From NCBI RefSeq assembly GCF_033807575.1, contig NC_084730.1, positions 1,533,986 to 1,597,985 on the forward strand: a stretch of DNA of 64,000 bases, read 5' to 3'. This stretch comes from Cydia pomonella (lineage: Eukaryota > Arthropoda > Insecta > Lepidoptera > Tortricidae). Below the pieces are notes generated by a model that was not told the DNA's origin, did no database searches, and saw only the letters and a list, made by a program, of their open reading frames with translations. How positions within the stretch are numbered: the first letter of the stretch is position 1; each line of letters starts with the position of its first letter. This document shows positions 55,701 through 62,850 of the stretch, piece by piece. Position numbers and translations under genes: made by a program.

Positions 55701-58700
55701 TTTTAAATGTCATCTGTGACAAATAAGTGAACCATAGACAAGTGTTTTTAATTTTATTCATTCATTTTCCCGCCCATACCCTACATTCTGTTACTTCTTG
55801 AATGAGGTTATTGTGGTTGTCGAATAAAAACTTAACTTTTGTGTTAAATAACAGTATGTATTTCGAGTGAAATGGATGGATGAAGACGAAAACTTAGTGT
55901 CTACGCCTGAAGAATTATCAGTGATGGCCCAAGAAGTCACAAAAAATTTTCTGCCTTCAAAATCGATATAGATGAAATGAAAAATATTTGTTAAATTTAC
56001 AATTTTATTTCAAAGTAAATTCTTCGTCGTAGAAAAAGTATTGCATGCAACGTTGTTTAACTGAGTCAAAAAATACTCGTGGCGTCTTTATTAACAATTT
56101 TCGGCTTCGCCGCTCAATTCTTACTCACACCACTCACCTTTTTTGACCTCTCTTAAACAACGGTTGCATAAAATACTATTTCATGTCCTTTTGTCCGGGT
56201 CTGCCTAAAACGTAGTCTGACTAATTCGCGTTATGCCTAGACCAACCGAGAAATAGTCGCACTAAGACTTAGGCCTAATGAGTTTTTGTCCAAATGCGAA
56301 TATGGCACAGTGAGACATATACTTATGTATTACGTTTTTATCCAAAAGCTCCTATAATAGATTTTTTCTAATTGTTTATTTTCCAAAAACATTTCCTCTT
56401 AAACGTAACTAGACGGAGCCCCGCTAAGCGGGGCTCCTATTTCTGGGCAGTTTGCCCTTCGGGCATCTGAAGCTACCTAACGAACCTAACCTATCTATTG
56501 ACTAATTGTGACTACCCTGAAAACATTACACTTTGGGGGAAAAACGACTACGAATTTCTGCTACTCACTGATAATTAGGCGTATCGCGAAATGGACAAAC
56601 AGCTACTTAGGCTTACTGCGTTTGGGACATATTGCGAAATAGGTAATATAAGTAATAGGTCAATAGATAGATAGATAGATAAAATCTTTATTCAACCACA
56701 ACTTACATGCTTTGTGACACAAACAAATAACAAGAGAGAAAGAAAATTGACAAGAGACAAAGAAAAAGTAACATACAGTTTGACACTAATATCAATAATT
56801 ACGTCAACAATCAAATGTATTACGTGTCTTATTTTAAGATTAATAGAGATATTAGTAGAGGGTCATGTGTTGTGGTAAAGAATAGGCGCTGACTCAGCAT
56901 ACATGCTGCGGAGACCACAGCGCTGATCTTCCGTCAGAACCTTAAAACCTACACTAATAAACGACTGGATATGGATGACTCAAGGTAACGGTTCTAAGCT
57001 TACTTTTAGCTTGCGACAAGGACAGCCGGAATCGCCACCAGCGGTCTTCAGCGGCGACCGACGATTTCACTCCACAACTCCCGGACTGGAAGGTAACTTC
57101 GCCCTACACTGTTCTTTTACACTCAAGCTCAACTCAGTAATTTAATTTTATCGCAACACAACTTTCTTGCTCAACCGACCCCTAAATTTCATTCCCTATC
57201 GCCCCTTTTTTTTCGACATACAGTCCACTCTTTCGCTAGTGAACATTTTGGATACCTTAAAACCTACACTAATAAACGACGAATAGCGATTTAGACGAAT
57301 AGCGAATTTCAAATGAAGTTTTGTCATAACGCGAATTAGTCAGACTACGTTTTAGGCAGACCCGGACAAAAGGTTGTTACTATAAATGTTGTATTGACTT
57401 GTAAAAGAGCCCTTGAGGCCTAAGAGGTCAAACCAAGATAAGGTGACGATATTGGTAGCCCAGATGGTGCACGGATCATTTTAAACGTCAAACTTCTATG
57501 ACATAATGACGTTTACTTGACACCTGCACCGTCTGGGCTATCAAAATCGCTGCCAACATCTCTTGGTCTGACTCTAGATATTTTTTTCGTGACTTCTTGA
57601 TTTTTAACTGTAGAATTTGGCCTCGTCCCAAAATTTGGTCATCATCATCAACACCAAATTTCAACCCCCAGTTCCGAATTTTAAATATGGCCGTCTCGTA
57701 AAATAGCAAATCTGACATAACCACTTGTTGTTGGTCTCACACTTCATTATTATTTGTATTTTATTTTTGTGTCTAAACCTGTGTGTTACTGTTTTTTGTC
57801 CCGAATAAAAAGAAAAATAACCAGTTACCATGACTTACTCGTCGTATTCATTAAATCATAAAGAAATAAGAAGTACATAGAGTGCTCAGTCCATACATCA
57901 GTTTTGGTGCCAAACCGCTTATTATTTTCGTAGTCGACATCTAGCGTCGAGTAGCGGAACTCTCAGTACTGCTACTCGACAATAGATATCGCGGTAAACA
58001 AAAAGTCTAATGCTCAACGATTTTCAGTTAATATTATAACCAGAGTAAGCGTAGAAGTTGAAAATAGAGTTCCGGAGCATTAGGCTTTGTTTGCCGCGAC
58101 ATCTATTGTCGAGTAGCAGTACTGAGAGTCCCGCTACTTGACGCTAGATGTAGACTACGAAAATAATACTATTTTTGGTAACAAAACCGTTGTATGCAGT
58201 GAGCACTCTTGGTCTTCTTTATTCTCTTTGACTAAACCGAGTAGCCCTAGGAGCGAGTAGTTAAAAAAAACTTGCACTCACTTCTCAATGAGCATCTGCT
58301 TGGTAGCTTCATCTATCTGGAACACCATCTGCTCCGACAGCTTGGTCGGCACTGTGAGGAGTCGCTCCAGCAGCGCAAATGTCCTAGAAATGAAAAAAAT
58401 ATTTTATGATTTTTTTATGAAATTAAATTGTATTTTTTATTTAGTACAATAATATAACCTTATAAACCATTAATAATGTAAACTAAAACTAAAATATAAC
58501 TAAATTAAATCTAAAACTAAAAAAATAAACTAATTATTTTTATTTTATTTAATGCATGTTAGTTATAAAATGTAATGTTTTGAAAAGATGTGTCCCGCCC
58601 TGTTTCTTGCCAGCTCCATATTGGGATACCCTCCTACAATTTAGGAGGGATTTAAATCTTCTCGACAACTGGCCCATATATAATCTTAAAATATAAATAT

Positions 58701-60977
58701 CATTTTGACGACGCAATTTTCGGTTGCGCCACCTGTTCTGGTGCGGGATTCGGCAGATTCCCACGAAACCGCCGAAATATCACACCTTCCAGCCAGAAAT
58801 CCGCGCTCGCGATGGTTTCCAGCAGCGGCCGCGGGACGCGCACCACAAACGAGCTGAAGTGCACGTAATGCCGCGATCGGATGCCGCAAGAGAATTTTGG
58901 GCCTTATGAGGGTAAGGGTCCAACAAGAGAATTTTGTGATGTCTAGAGGAATGACTCATATTAAATAAAAATAACACTTTCAATATCTCTGGGTTAGCGT
59001 TATTCATAACTACGAGTATTCCAAATTTCAATTTGATAGCTTCTTGAGGTATTTAGAAATGTCACAGACACACGGACAGAGTCCCACCATAAGGGTTCCT
59101 TTTTACCTTTTTAGTATGGATTCCTATAAAGGGTTTTGCTCACCTGTAGTGATCCAGCACATCGCTGGCGATGAGCTCCACGGAGGCCCCCATCTGCTTG
59201 GCGACGCCGCGCTGGTGCAGCGTGGACACTGCTTCGCTAGCTACCAACAAAACAATTTGGCTGACCTCATATTTGGTTTGCTGAGATATTGTCTGCCCAC
59301 AAAACATTCATAGGAGATATGCTTTTTCTACGAGATTTTTCATTGCTCCGGGTCATTTTCTATACAACAGGCTTAACTAAACTTTAGATTTATATACACT
59401 TAGCGTAAGGAAACGCTCCGAAAAGGGTTTCTCTGGGTTTACAATAGGATAAATAGAATATTTATTCGATTAATGTATTATAGTATTAAATTGCTAAATT
59501 GTATTATGTACTCTGTAAGTGAAAATTAATTTATATGAACAATGTTTGCCATATATGTTGTGTATAATGTGTAAGTAGGGCATCCAATATTGGACGATTC
59601 TCAATACCAGCATTCAAATTTGAACTGTCTGGCCTTGTGGGTAGGAACCCTGCGTATGAAACCGATGTTCCTGGGTTCAAATCCTGGTAAGGACATTTAT
59701 TTGTGCGATGAGCACTGAGACATGGATATTTTCTATGTATTTAAGTATTTGTATATTATGTATATATACTTATTGTTGTCTGAGTACCCACAACGCAAGC
59801 CTTCTTGGCTTACCATGGGACTTATTCAATTTGTGTAAGAATATCCCTACAATATTTATTTATTTAAATTTGATATTGGTCTTCAATTCCAGAATTAATA
59901 TGGTACTGAAGTTTCACTATATAAAAATCTTTTTATAAGGTAAATACAGTTGATAATCAAATAAAATGGGCCGTTTTTAATATTTTGTTACACATGTACA
60001 ATTTCTATAAATTTATTCATTTTTTGTACCATTACCAGTTACCAGTTTTTGTGGTAATTTCATTCCTTTTTTTAACTAAATGAAATAAATCCGATACCAG
60101 AATTCCCATATTTCATCCTCTTAAGTTCCCGTATTGAACTATCGGAAAAATATTACGATATTTCATAATTCCAGTATTCATGCCCTAGCAATATGTATTA
60201 AAAACATGATTGTAAATTGTTACTTAGTAATAAATTGAAAAGAGATGGCGGGATGACCTCGACGCTTTTTGCAGAGACTGGCGGGAACAGACTTCAAACC
60301 GTGATGAGTGGCGGAAAAAAGGGGAGGCCTTTGCCCAGCAGTGGGACACAAAATAGGCAATAAAATAAAAAAAATTGAAACTGAATATGTGTTGTTCCAA
60401 AACTATTTTTGATTGATATATTTCAGTCATTAATTTCTATTTGATTAAAAAATAAAGTATATCATGTTACTTTAAAAATAATGTGATTTATCATTGTTGT
60501 CTTAAGATTATGAAGTTTTATTATCAGCGGGGAAATATACCAAATTACAATGTATAAAATGTTTATTACATACAAAAAGACATAAAACCGTTACAAAAAG
60601 ATTGGCCATAAGTATTTGGCGATTGTTACGTTTTTTACGTTCACTGTAGGTAAATAATATGGAACATAAATCTTATGGAATTTTTTCTAATATTTCAGAT
60701 GATATAAAAGTTATTATACATATATGCAATATGCATTAAATTGATTTTCATTAAATTTGTTCTTATATGACTTCCTGGTACTTTAAGGACTTATTTTTAT
60801 AAATAATCTACGATGTCCGTGATTGCTTTAAGTATTTATTAATAGATAAGACTGATGGAACTCACCGATTAGAAAACGAGCTTAATACTTACATGAGCAA
60901 CCTTCTATCCATAACTGATATATTTCAGGATCTATTAAAGTGTAATTACTAACGAATACATCCACCTCTGTGTACAT
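40681..60977 (-). CDS. FIBP: FGF (acidic) intracellular-binding protein, complete eleven-exon gene
   Basis: Eleven GT-AG exons join without a frame error to 1074 bases: 357 residues plus TGA, the same size as vertebrate FIBP. Exons (- strand order): 60977-60893, 59240-59144, 58383-58282, 54965-54884, 54584-54439, 53432-53333, 52931-52804, 52490-52422, 51652-51566, 44857-44759, 40759-40681. Landmarks: VFVSNYTLIDPEIYQLWIEG at the N-terminus; VLDHYR/TFALLERLL; YYELDDAVIRELLGRKLSSR; CCRRQFDNVRRVF; RFETTKRKLQYLCFNDFYHC; EPLRAGGWPRTDLAQFL; VWERYMKVVSQCLLTMYH at the end. FIBP is a conserved, mostly helical protein reported to bind acidic FGF inside the cell; its molecular activity is poorly known. 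Intron 9 (6.7 kb) and intron 10 (4 kb) are full of mobile elements; intron 5 has decayed copies of exon 5. Confidence 0.96.
40825..41100 (-). mobile_element. LINE 3' end with (TATC)n tail, copy 1
   Basis: AGATAGATAGATAGATAATC then TTGCCACAATACACACA and AACAAAAGGGTTCTGGCTCA. Copies at 43411-43665 and 56656-56938 have the same layout in the same orientation. Confidence 0.75.
41150..41355 (+). mobile_element. LINE C-terminal fragment
   Basis: Frame reads RKQFLPNRVVNVWNSLSETV then VSAPSVNSFKNRLDTHF, the usual C-terminus of CR1/Jockey-like reverse transcriptases. Confidence 0.7.
41363..41625 (-). mobile_element. tRNA-headed SINE
   Basis: Full reverse-complement copy of the 35511 family, directly after the LINE fragment. 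Confidence 0.9.
41766..41884. mobile_element. piggyBac-like MITE, TTAA target
   Basis: Ends CCTTTTGAACGCCA and TGGCCGTCAAAAGG with TTAA at 41762-41765 and 41885-41888. A related repeat at 54228-54360 lacks it and shows the empty TTAA. Confidence 0.88.
41904..42076. mobile_element. hAT-like MITE, TSD TGTCTCA
   Basis: Right end CAGGGCCGGATTTAGGGG (reverse complement); left end GAATGCCGGATTTAGAGG. TGTCTCA is duplicated at 41897-41903 and 42077-42083; the related repeat near 54330 shows the uninterrupted site. Confidence 0.85.
42321..43186. other. Intron 10 sequence without recognised features
   Basis: No exon, tRNA or clear repeat boundary seen; short frames only. Confidence 0.4.
43187..43395. 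repeat. Two imperfect tandem units of about 115 bp
   Basis: CTGCCATCTTGTGGCCTGAA at 43197 and CTGCCATCTTGTTGCCTATA at 43308 start parallel stretches ending in AACATAAACGTGTAC and AGCATAAACTTAAC. Confidence 0.65.
43411..43665 (-). mobile_element. LINE 3' end with (TATC)n tail, copy 2
   Basis: Same family as 40825-41100. Confidence 0.75.
44040..44180. repeat. Common lepidopteran repeat fragment
   Basis: GGTCGGCAACGCGCATGTAA then CTGCTTACCATCAGGCGAGC and TGTTTGCC. Related pieces at 54725-54865, 46180-46248 plus 49791-49840, and 51300-51360. Confidence 0.75.
44208..44627. mobile_element. Harbinger-like MITE, TTA target
   Basis: Ends GGGGTAATCC and GGATGACCCC with arms through TTAATTACATCACACG; TTA at 44205-44207 and 44628-44630. 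G-rich, 420 bp, no transposase. Confidence 0.82.
44759..44857 (-). CDS. FIBP: FIBP exon 10
   Basis: Acceptor CTTTTGACAG, donor GTAATC. Encodes CVEPLRAGGWPRTDLAQFLS then AYEQCALQMDVL. It is 99 bp, so it keeps phase 2 on both sides. Confidence 0.93.
44933..45311. mobile_element. Compound fold-back with four copies of one terminal repeat
   Basis: GTCAGAATGGCGGGTGTAC occurs at 44933 and 45085 (+) and, inverted with one mismatch in one copy, at 45065 and 45293. The outer arms (44933-45011, 45233-45311) are complementary over about 80 bp. Confidence 0.88.
45430..45915 (-). mobile_element. RTE-like reverse transcriptase, 3' part of a split copy
   Basis: On the - strand: HKVIGYAEDLALLGERREEV, VEAVKVLEQEATKIGLRINQ, AKTEYVHM and then decayed sequence with YGCEAWTL-like remains. 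The catalytic motif is Y-A-E-D instead of Y-A-D-D. The preceding part of the same kind of RT lies at 51372-51475. Confidence 0.75.
45918..45976. repeat. 16-bp perfect inverted repeat at an insertion edge
   Basis: CCAGCTCTACTCCTAT (45918-45933) and its exact reverse complement (45961-45976) sit where the RTE fragment meets the next LINE. Confidence 0.85.
45985..46057 (+). mobile_element. LINE reverse transcriptase, left half of a split copy
   Basis: Frame reads AQLAAKKLGILNKVRQYYTP, continuing after a 4.74-kb interruption at 50802 as YYTPRQLLDLYQVQVRSCVE. Confidence 0.8.
46249..46519 (+). CDS. LINE ORF1, C-terminal remainder
   Basis: About 89 codons, beginning KLNISLYNLCTYSSKF and ending PVITNDLN before TAG at 46517-46519. 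No zinc knuckle is seen in the part left. The last codons are GAT TTA AAC TAG, which contain the heptamer T-TTA-AAC. ORF2 is open in the -1 frame from 46510. The 5' part was lost by truncation. Confidence 0.65.
46510..46543 (+). promoter_or_regulatory. Putative -1 ribosomal frameshift site TTTAAAC joining ORF1 to ORF2
   Basis: TTTAAAC (46510-46516) is in the correct register (T TTA AAC) relative to ORF1 and directly precedes the ORF1 stop. Slippage by -1 enters the ORF2 frame. Nine bases after it, AGACA (46526-46530) can pair with TGTCT (46539-46543) around an 8-nt loop; this stem is weak and a longer structure was not found by eye. Confidence 0.7.
46510..49425 (+). CDS. LINE ORF2: APE endonuclease and reverse transcriptase
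   Basis: 971 codons are open from just after TGA at 46507-46509 to TAA at 49423-49425. Endonuclease motifs in order: HQNIQCIRGK (catalytic Asn), ITEHWL, VYRPP, CGDFNVN (about residue 167), SDHLGQ. RT motifs: NFRPISVLPTFSKIFEKL, NKQFGFTRGRSTTDA, CDLSKAFDCV, GVPQGSILGPFLFLIYINDL, FADDTSL (about residue 695), FLGITLDSKLQWGPH. All catalytic residues are present and no frame break is seen, so the enzyme may be active. The first in-frame ATG (46663) lies after the catalytic Asn motif, so ordinary initiation there would remove part of the endonuclease. A frameshift from ORF1 would supply the N-terminus. Confidence 0.95.
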   Translation, partial: FKLAVKTKDSVSGNLVLNKYNEKYCKHGKYIHLVHQNIQCIRGKDLQIELFMNDFYVDILCITEHWLTNNELMPQFNNHQVGSSFTRISSIHGGSLIILNSQLKFKERKDIVSMSVERTIELSAVELEQFIVVCVYRPPLSNFEIFESVMDSVLLKISSSSKKLFICGDFNVNILENSTMSCRLLNLFKSGNLNHMFMEPTRVTATSATCIDNIFTDIVPITKKVISNLESDHLGQLMVFETLRKNTLRKQITFVPVTSDRVERMKQSLVQALPFLSSDMGPNSMYNSFFHTFMDHYNAIFTSKSVVVSGASVFSEWATADLHQRRRALYALYEERRFNTSDEFKEHVKQYSKKFKIDCHIAKRNYLSQRIKNSTNIIKATWKVINVETGRSKHRVNDFKLNIDNKIIDSNLEVATEFEIFFTDVPVFTTKDLNSSPSSAVTLLKDNAPECCGDFHFERVCTSDVVKAFNSVNVKKTNDLWGVSVHAVKSLVEIIAPDLVIIFNNSVDCGEFPDLMKHSKITPLFKSGSNSDPTNFRPISVLPTFSKIFEKLILSQLVRHFNVNNLMHNKQFGFTRGRSTTDAGVELIKHIFDAWEESRDAIGIFCDLSKAFDCVCHETLIRKLHYYGVRGAALDLLKSYLNGRIQRVDVNGQRSPGSLVSMGVPQGSILGPFLFLIYINDLPFLVKTHHDIVLFADDTSLIFKVKRQQQAYNDVNDAISKVVNWFNVNNLLLNENKTKCIKFVTSNVRHVQTSVIVKDEELELVDSTVFLGITLDSKLQWGPHIATLSNRLSSAAFAVSKIRQLTDVKTARLVYFSYFHSIMSYGILLWGGASEINTIFVLQKRAIRAIYKMNHRDSLRDKFKEIDIMTVHCQYIYENILYVHKNIADFKKNCDIHNINTRNKHKLAVPFTRLHKIKKSFMGNCVRFYNKLPNHITELPINKFKNHVKRKLISKAYYTTQDYMNDKTTWD
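49850..50125. other. GC-rich sequence of unknown origin in the 4.74-kb insertion
   Basis: Contains short inverted stretches (GGGGAGCATCG / GGTGCTCCCC). No coding signal recognised. Confidence 0.4.
50126..50768 (+). mobile_element. 5'-truncated relative of the 46249 LINE, (TTGAC)n tail
   Basis: The last ~95 codons (FTRLHKIKKSFMGNCVRFYN, then NKLPNIITELSVSKF-type sequence) match the 46249 ORF2 C-terminus with substitutions; the 3' UTR is diverged and the tail is TTGAC instead of GAATT. A different subfamily. Confidence 0.9.
50802..51371 (+). mobile_element. LINE reverse transcriptase C-terminus, right half of the split copy
   Basis: With frameshifts: YQVQVRSCVEYCSHLWHGSA, LTNDRLQSLEHRRKVASLTI, KEWNALPESVFPYEYNLNIF then KARVNRYLIGK; then CTTACCATCAGGTG and an A-run (51361-51371). 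Broken by stops. Confidence 0.8.
51372..51475 (-). mobile_element. RTE-like reverse transcriptase, 5' part of a split copy
   Basis: On the - strand: GVGGELTDEFTVITGLKQGD then ALSPVLFNLALEHV, RT motif 4; the following motif 5 region is at 45915. The + strand LINE (45930-51371) separates them. Confidence 0.75.
51566..51652 (-). CDS. FIBP: FIBP exon 9
   Basis: Acceptor TATTCTTGCAG, donor GTACAA. Encodes LYTRALVGLACNLHRGRELR then SLFIDLLE. Confidence 0.93.
51776..51904 (+). mobile_element. LINE 3' end with (CATA)n tail (intron 8)
   Basis: ACTGGAAGAGATCCCATACA, GGGATAAGTTCGCC, GTACAATAAAG, then ACATACATACATACATACAT. Same 3' UTR family as 22075-22235. Confidence 0.7.
51978..52060 (-). mobile_element. 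LINE 3' end with (ATATC)n tail
   Basis: TATGATATGATATGATATGA then TATTTATTGGTAAATATTTA, an antisense 3' end. Confidence 0.5.
52422..52490 (-). CDS. FIBP: FIBP exon 8
   Basis: Acceptor TTTGTTTCAG, donor GTACTC. Encodes LICMRLKPKLLEKSYQELEL then NF. Confidence 0.92.
52804..52931 (-). CDS. FIBP: FIBP exon 7
   Basis: Acceptor TTTTTCGACAG, donor GTAAGC. Encodes SIMTSWTYSCTGPEYYDTEM then DREFLLELRELRILLDKEKE and HK; the family's acidic linker. Confidence 0.93.
52968..53150 (-). mobile_element. tRNA-like SINE, copy 2 (intron 6)
   Basis: A box GGTGGCTCAGTTGGCAGAG and B box GAGTTCAAGTCTC on the - strand, with the anticodon region shortened; the flanking block matches 24430-24520. Related to 24296-24530. 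Confidence 0.65.
53333..53432 (-). CDS. FIBP: FIBP exon 6
   Basis: Acceptor GTTATAG, donor GTGCGT. Encodes KYGAVVFIACMRFETTKRKL then QYLCFNDFYHCAQ. Confidence 0.95.
53640..54036 (-). pseudogene. Three decayed tandem copies of FIBP exon 5 in intron 5
   Basis: Segments at about 53931-54036, 53822-53930 and 53640-53822 each resemble exon 5 with its edges, for example GTCGAGGAGATGCGTGGCAA (copy nearest the exon) and GTCGAGGAGATGCCTTGTAA (farthest). Each starts near the CGACACGTTGTCG motif that precedes the real exon. Frame-breaking deletions are present, and the donor AAGTAAGTT has become AAGTTTAC, so they cannot splice normally. Confidence 0.88.
54228..54360. repeat. Repeat giving the empty site for two MITEs at 41762-42083
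   Basis: AAGGAGACCTAGGCTCTCCG through GCTAGTATGTCCCACGACAG parallels 41690-42100 without the two insertions. Confidence 0.85.
54439..54584 (-). CDS. FIBP: FIBP exon 5
   Basis: Acceptor TTGTCGTCAG, donor GTAAGT. Encodes VAERSGAPLRCCRRQFDNVR, RVFRGVEEMPGNVVANIRST and FLLSEPLA. Decayed copies of it lie downstream at 53640-54036. Confidence 0.96.
54725..54865. repeat. Common lepidopteran repeat fragment, internally duplicated
   Basis: GTCGGCAACGCGCATGTAAC occurs twice (about 54740 and 54835) around CTGCTTACCATCAGGCGGGC. Related to 44040-44180. Confidence 0.75.
54884..54965 (-). CDS. FIBP: FIBP exon 4
   Basis: Acceptor GGCTTCAG, donor GTGAGT. Encodes YYELDDAVIRELLGRKLSSR then HRKDLDE; the most conserved stretch of the protein. 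Confidence 0.96.
55010..56180. other. Intron 3 sequence, mostly AT-rich
   Basis: A LINE-like 3' end is suggested near 55330-55370 (GTAATAAAGAATTGAATTTA followed by TTGAATTGAAT). Nothing else recognised. Confidence 0.4.
56656..56938 (-). mobile_element. LINE 3' end with (TATC)n tail, copy 3
   Basis: AGATAGATAGATAGATAAAA then TCTTTATTCAACCACAACTT; ends near GACTCAGCATACATGCTGCG. Same layout as 40825 and 43411. Confidence 0.65.
56970..57253 (+). mobile_element. BEL/Pao LTR fragment in 27-bp direct repeats
   Basis: Matches the inner 280 bp of the LTR at 2417-2940 from TGGATGACTCAAGG to GAACATTTTGG, so it includes the spacer TTT and the first three primer-site bases TGG. A 27-bp direct repeat (56939-56965 and 57254-57280) flanks it. 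Confidence 0.85.
57905..58225. repeat. Fold-back element, copy 2
   Basis: Diverged copy of 35062-35345, with the longer shared flank ACAAAACCGTTGTATG...GTGAGCACTCTTGGTCTTCT. Confidence 0.88.
58282..58383 (-). CDS. FIBP: FIBP exon 3
   Basis: Acceptor CATTTCTAG, donor GTGAGT. Encodes TFALLERLLTVPTKLSEQMV then FQIDEATKQMLIE. Confidence 0.95.
58540..58690. repeat. Interspersed repeat, inverted partner of 17440-17750
   Basis: Contains GGGATACCCTCCTACAATTT and GGAGGGATTTAAATCTTCTC. In FIBP intron 2. Confidence 0.75.
59144..59240 (-). CDS. FIBP: FIBP exon 2
   Basis: Acceptor TTGTTGGTAG, donor GTGAGC. Encodes SEAVSTLHQRGVAKQMGASV then ELIASDVLDHY. Split codons at both ends join correctly. Confidence 0.93.
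59618..59870 (+). mobile_element. tRNA-headed SINE, diverged
   Basis: B box GGGTTCAAATCCTGG and body of the 35511 family with a short deletion. In FIBP intron 1. Confidence 0.85.
60236..60370 (+). mobile_element. RTE-like LINE C-terminus
   Basis: Frame reads RWRDDLDAFCRDWREQTSNR then DEWRKKGEAFAQQWDTK and stop, followed by an AATAAAAT-type tail. Confidence 0.8.
60893..60977 (-). CDS. FIBP: FIBP exon 1 (start codon)
   Basis: ATG at 60977-60975; MYTEVDVFVSNYTLIDPEIY and QLWIEGCS; donor GTAAGT at 60892. This Met was chosen because it aligns with the family N-terminus. Confidence 0.93.
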
Positions 60978-62270
60978 TTTGTAATTATTTTAATGTTTTT
61001 ATACAATTACAATAAGAAAACACGGCGACTTTGAAAGATCCAAGATCTGTCAGACTGTTTCACAGATTTCGCTACGTTCCGATCACTCGCAACTGCATAG
61101 CACGAAATATATTTTTCAATTCATTGGTACCAAAATTGGTACACATTACATTTGTTCTGATTTCATAATTACGATGTGATCAAACTATTATTTACACACA
61201 TGATGATTATTTTTCCTTTTTTTGAGGATCTATAAGTAAAGTATTAAAGACCTTTTATAAACAAATAATAAATTTTTCTCAATGTACTATATAAACGCAA
61301 AACTCGTGACGATGTGTTCTGAAACCAGTTTATATATGAGTAATAATAATTGTTTTACTTTTTATAATTAATTAAATATTTAATGTTAGCCCTCGTCACG
61401 AATCAATGCAGTTAACAATATTTATTGATTATTAGAAATAGGGATATAAAAAAAATATTGAGGGATAAAAAAATAAACAGATAATTATGTTAAAAAATAA
61501 TGCGGTGTGCGGCGATATAGTTTTTTCGAACGTATTCACAAAGCAATTGATTTTTTTTCGTGAACAAGAAAAATTGTGATTTTTAATTCGGTTTATTTTG
61601 TAAATAGAACCGTAAGTACTTTATTTCCTTACTTTTTAAGCTATTTTACCAGTACATAACAACTAGTTACATTAAGAACTTATGTTTATTGAGAATAATA
61701 TGTCTTCAAAACCCGATGTTATTGCGCCCAAAAATAGATGATTCTTAACTAATACATATATAATATAGTATTTAAAGGCCTCGGATCTCTATAGAAACTT
61801 GATTCCGACTACTATTCGTATTTTAAAACAATATATTTGTTTTTAAACATCTCAAAACTTCGCAGGATCAGATATTTTCACCGGTTTTTTTTTTCCATAT
61901 CGATCTTTTTTTATTATCTTGCTCAAATTAGACGCATCCTTTGTATTAGGCACATAACATAGATTATATTTAGTTATAATTTGCTATGTTATCAATTTCA
62001 AATAACGATTATTAATAAAACCACTATGATTTACGCATTTATCTTGTCCTGCCACATATTCAGCCTTCATACGAAATTATGAAATCTTATGATACATACA
62101 TGTATTTTGAATAATTCAATAACATTACGAAACAAAGAACTACGCAAAAAGTTTACAAGATTTAAATTGATAGACGGGAAACCTAAGTCCAGTTCCAGTT
62201 GACTTGATTAATAGAAACATTTGCACCTCCTAATTAGTTAAATTTAGTTTCATTTCACCACTGCAAAAGT
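60978..62270. other. Sequence upstream of FIBP, no gene recognised
   Basis: The FIBP promoter and 5' UTR should lie in its first few hundred bases; no clear TATA or initiator element can be assigned. The rest is AT-rich. Confidence 0.4.
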
Positions 62271-62274
62271 AAAA

Positions 62275-62400
62275 GTTGTCTGGAAGAGAGCACTCTTTAA
62301 TGATAAGGCCTCCTTACCTCTGTCTATGTATGTGTGTTAGGTACCTTTTAATTTATTTGGATATTTTGCAATAAACAGGATTTGTATTATATTTGAGTCT
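62275..62400 (+). mobile_element. LINE 3' end
   Basis: TGTCTGGAAGAGAGCACTCT, GATAAGGCCTCC and GCAATAAACAGG; same 3' UTR family as 22075. Confidence 0.65.
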
Positions 62401-62475
62401 TTGATGTTACCTTATCAAATACCATATATCTGACCTGACCATATATATCAAATCATTATTATTAGTTAAATTAAA

Positions 62476-62707
62476 ATAGTACATTACGATACAAGTGCGA
62501 AAAATAGGAAATTCGAAACGAGTGGCGATAAATTAAAACACGACCGAAGGGAGTGTTTTAAATCGACACGAGTTGCGAATTACCTATTCGCACATGTATC
62601 GTACAACGTTTTACAGTACATATGGCCCTTTAAATGTTCGACACAGTAACATAATATGCTACTTCTCGCACTAGTGCTATAAAGTAGCCCCATATGTACT
62701 GTAAATT
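62476..62707. repeat. Double-hairpin MITE, copy 3 of 3
   Basis: Nearly identical to 27613-27845; it is followed directly by another LINE 3' end. Confidence 0.92.
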
Positions 62708-62724
62708 CATTTCTCCACTACCTA

Positions 62725-62850
62725 AAGGTTGTCGAAGAGATCACTCTGTAGCGATAAGGCCCCCTGTTCTTCATGTATTATATATGGTTCCATCTACATT
62801 TGTTCTGAGGTTGTGCAATAAAGAGGATTTATATTGTATGCAATATGCAT
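62725..62850 (+). mobile_element. LINE 3' end
   Basis: GTCGAAGAGATCACTCTGTA, GATAAGGCCCCC and GTGCAATAAAGAGG; same 3' UTR family. Confidence 0.65.

Larger units (their letters stand above)
56187..57373. repeat. Region bounded by 49-bp perfect inverted repeats
   Basis: 56187-56235 and 57325-57373 are exact reverse complements (start CCTTTTGTCCGGGTCTGCCT). A LINE 3' end (56656-56938) and an LTR fragment (56970-57253) lie between. Class unknown; no clear target duplication. Confidence 0.85.
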
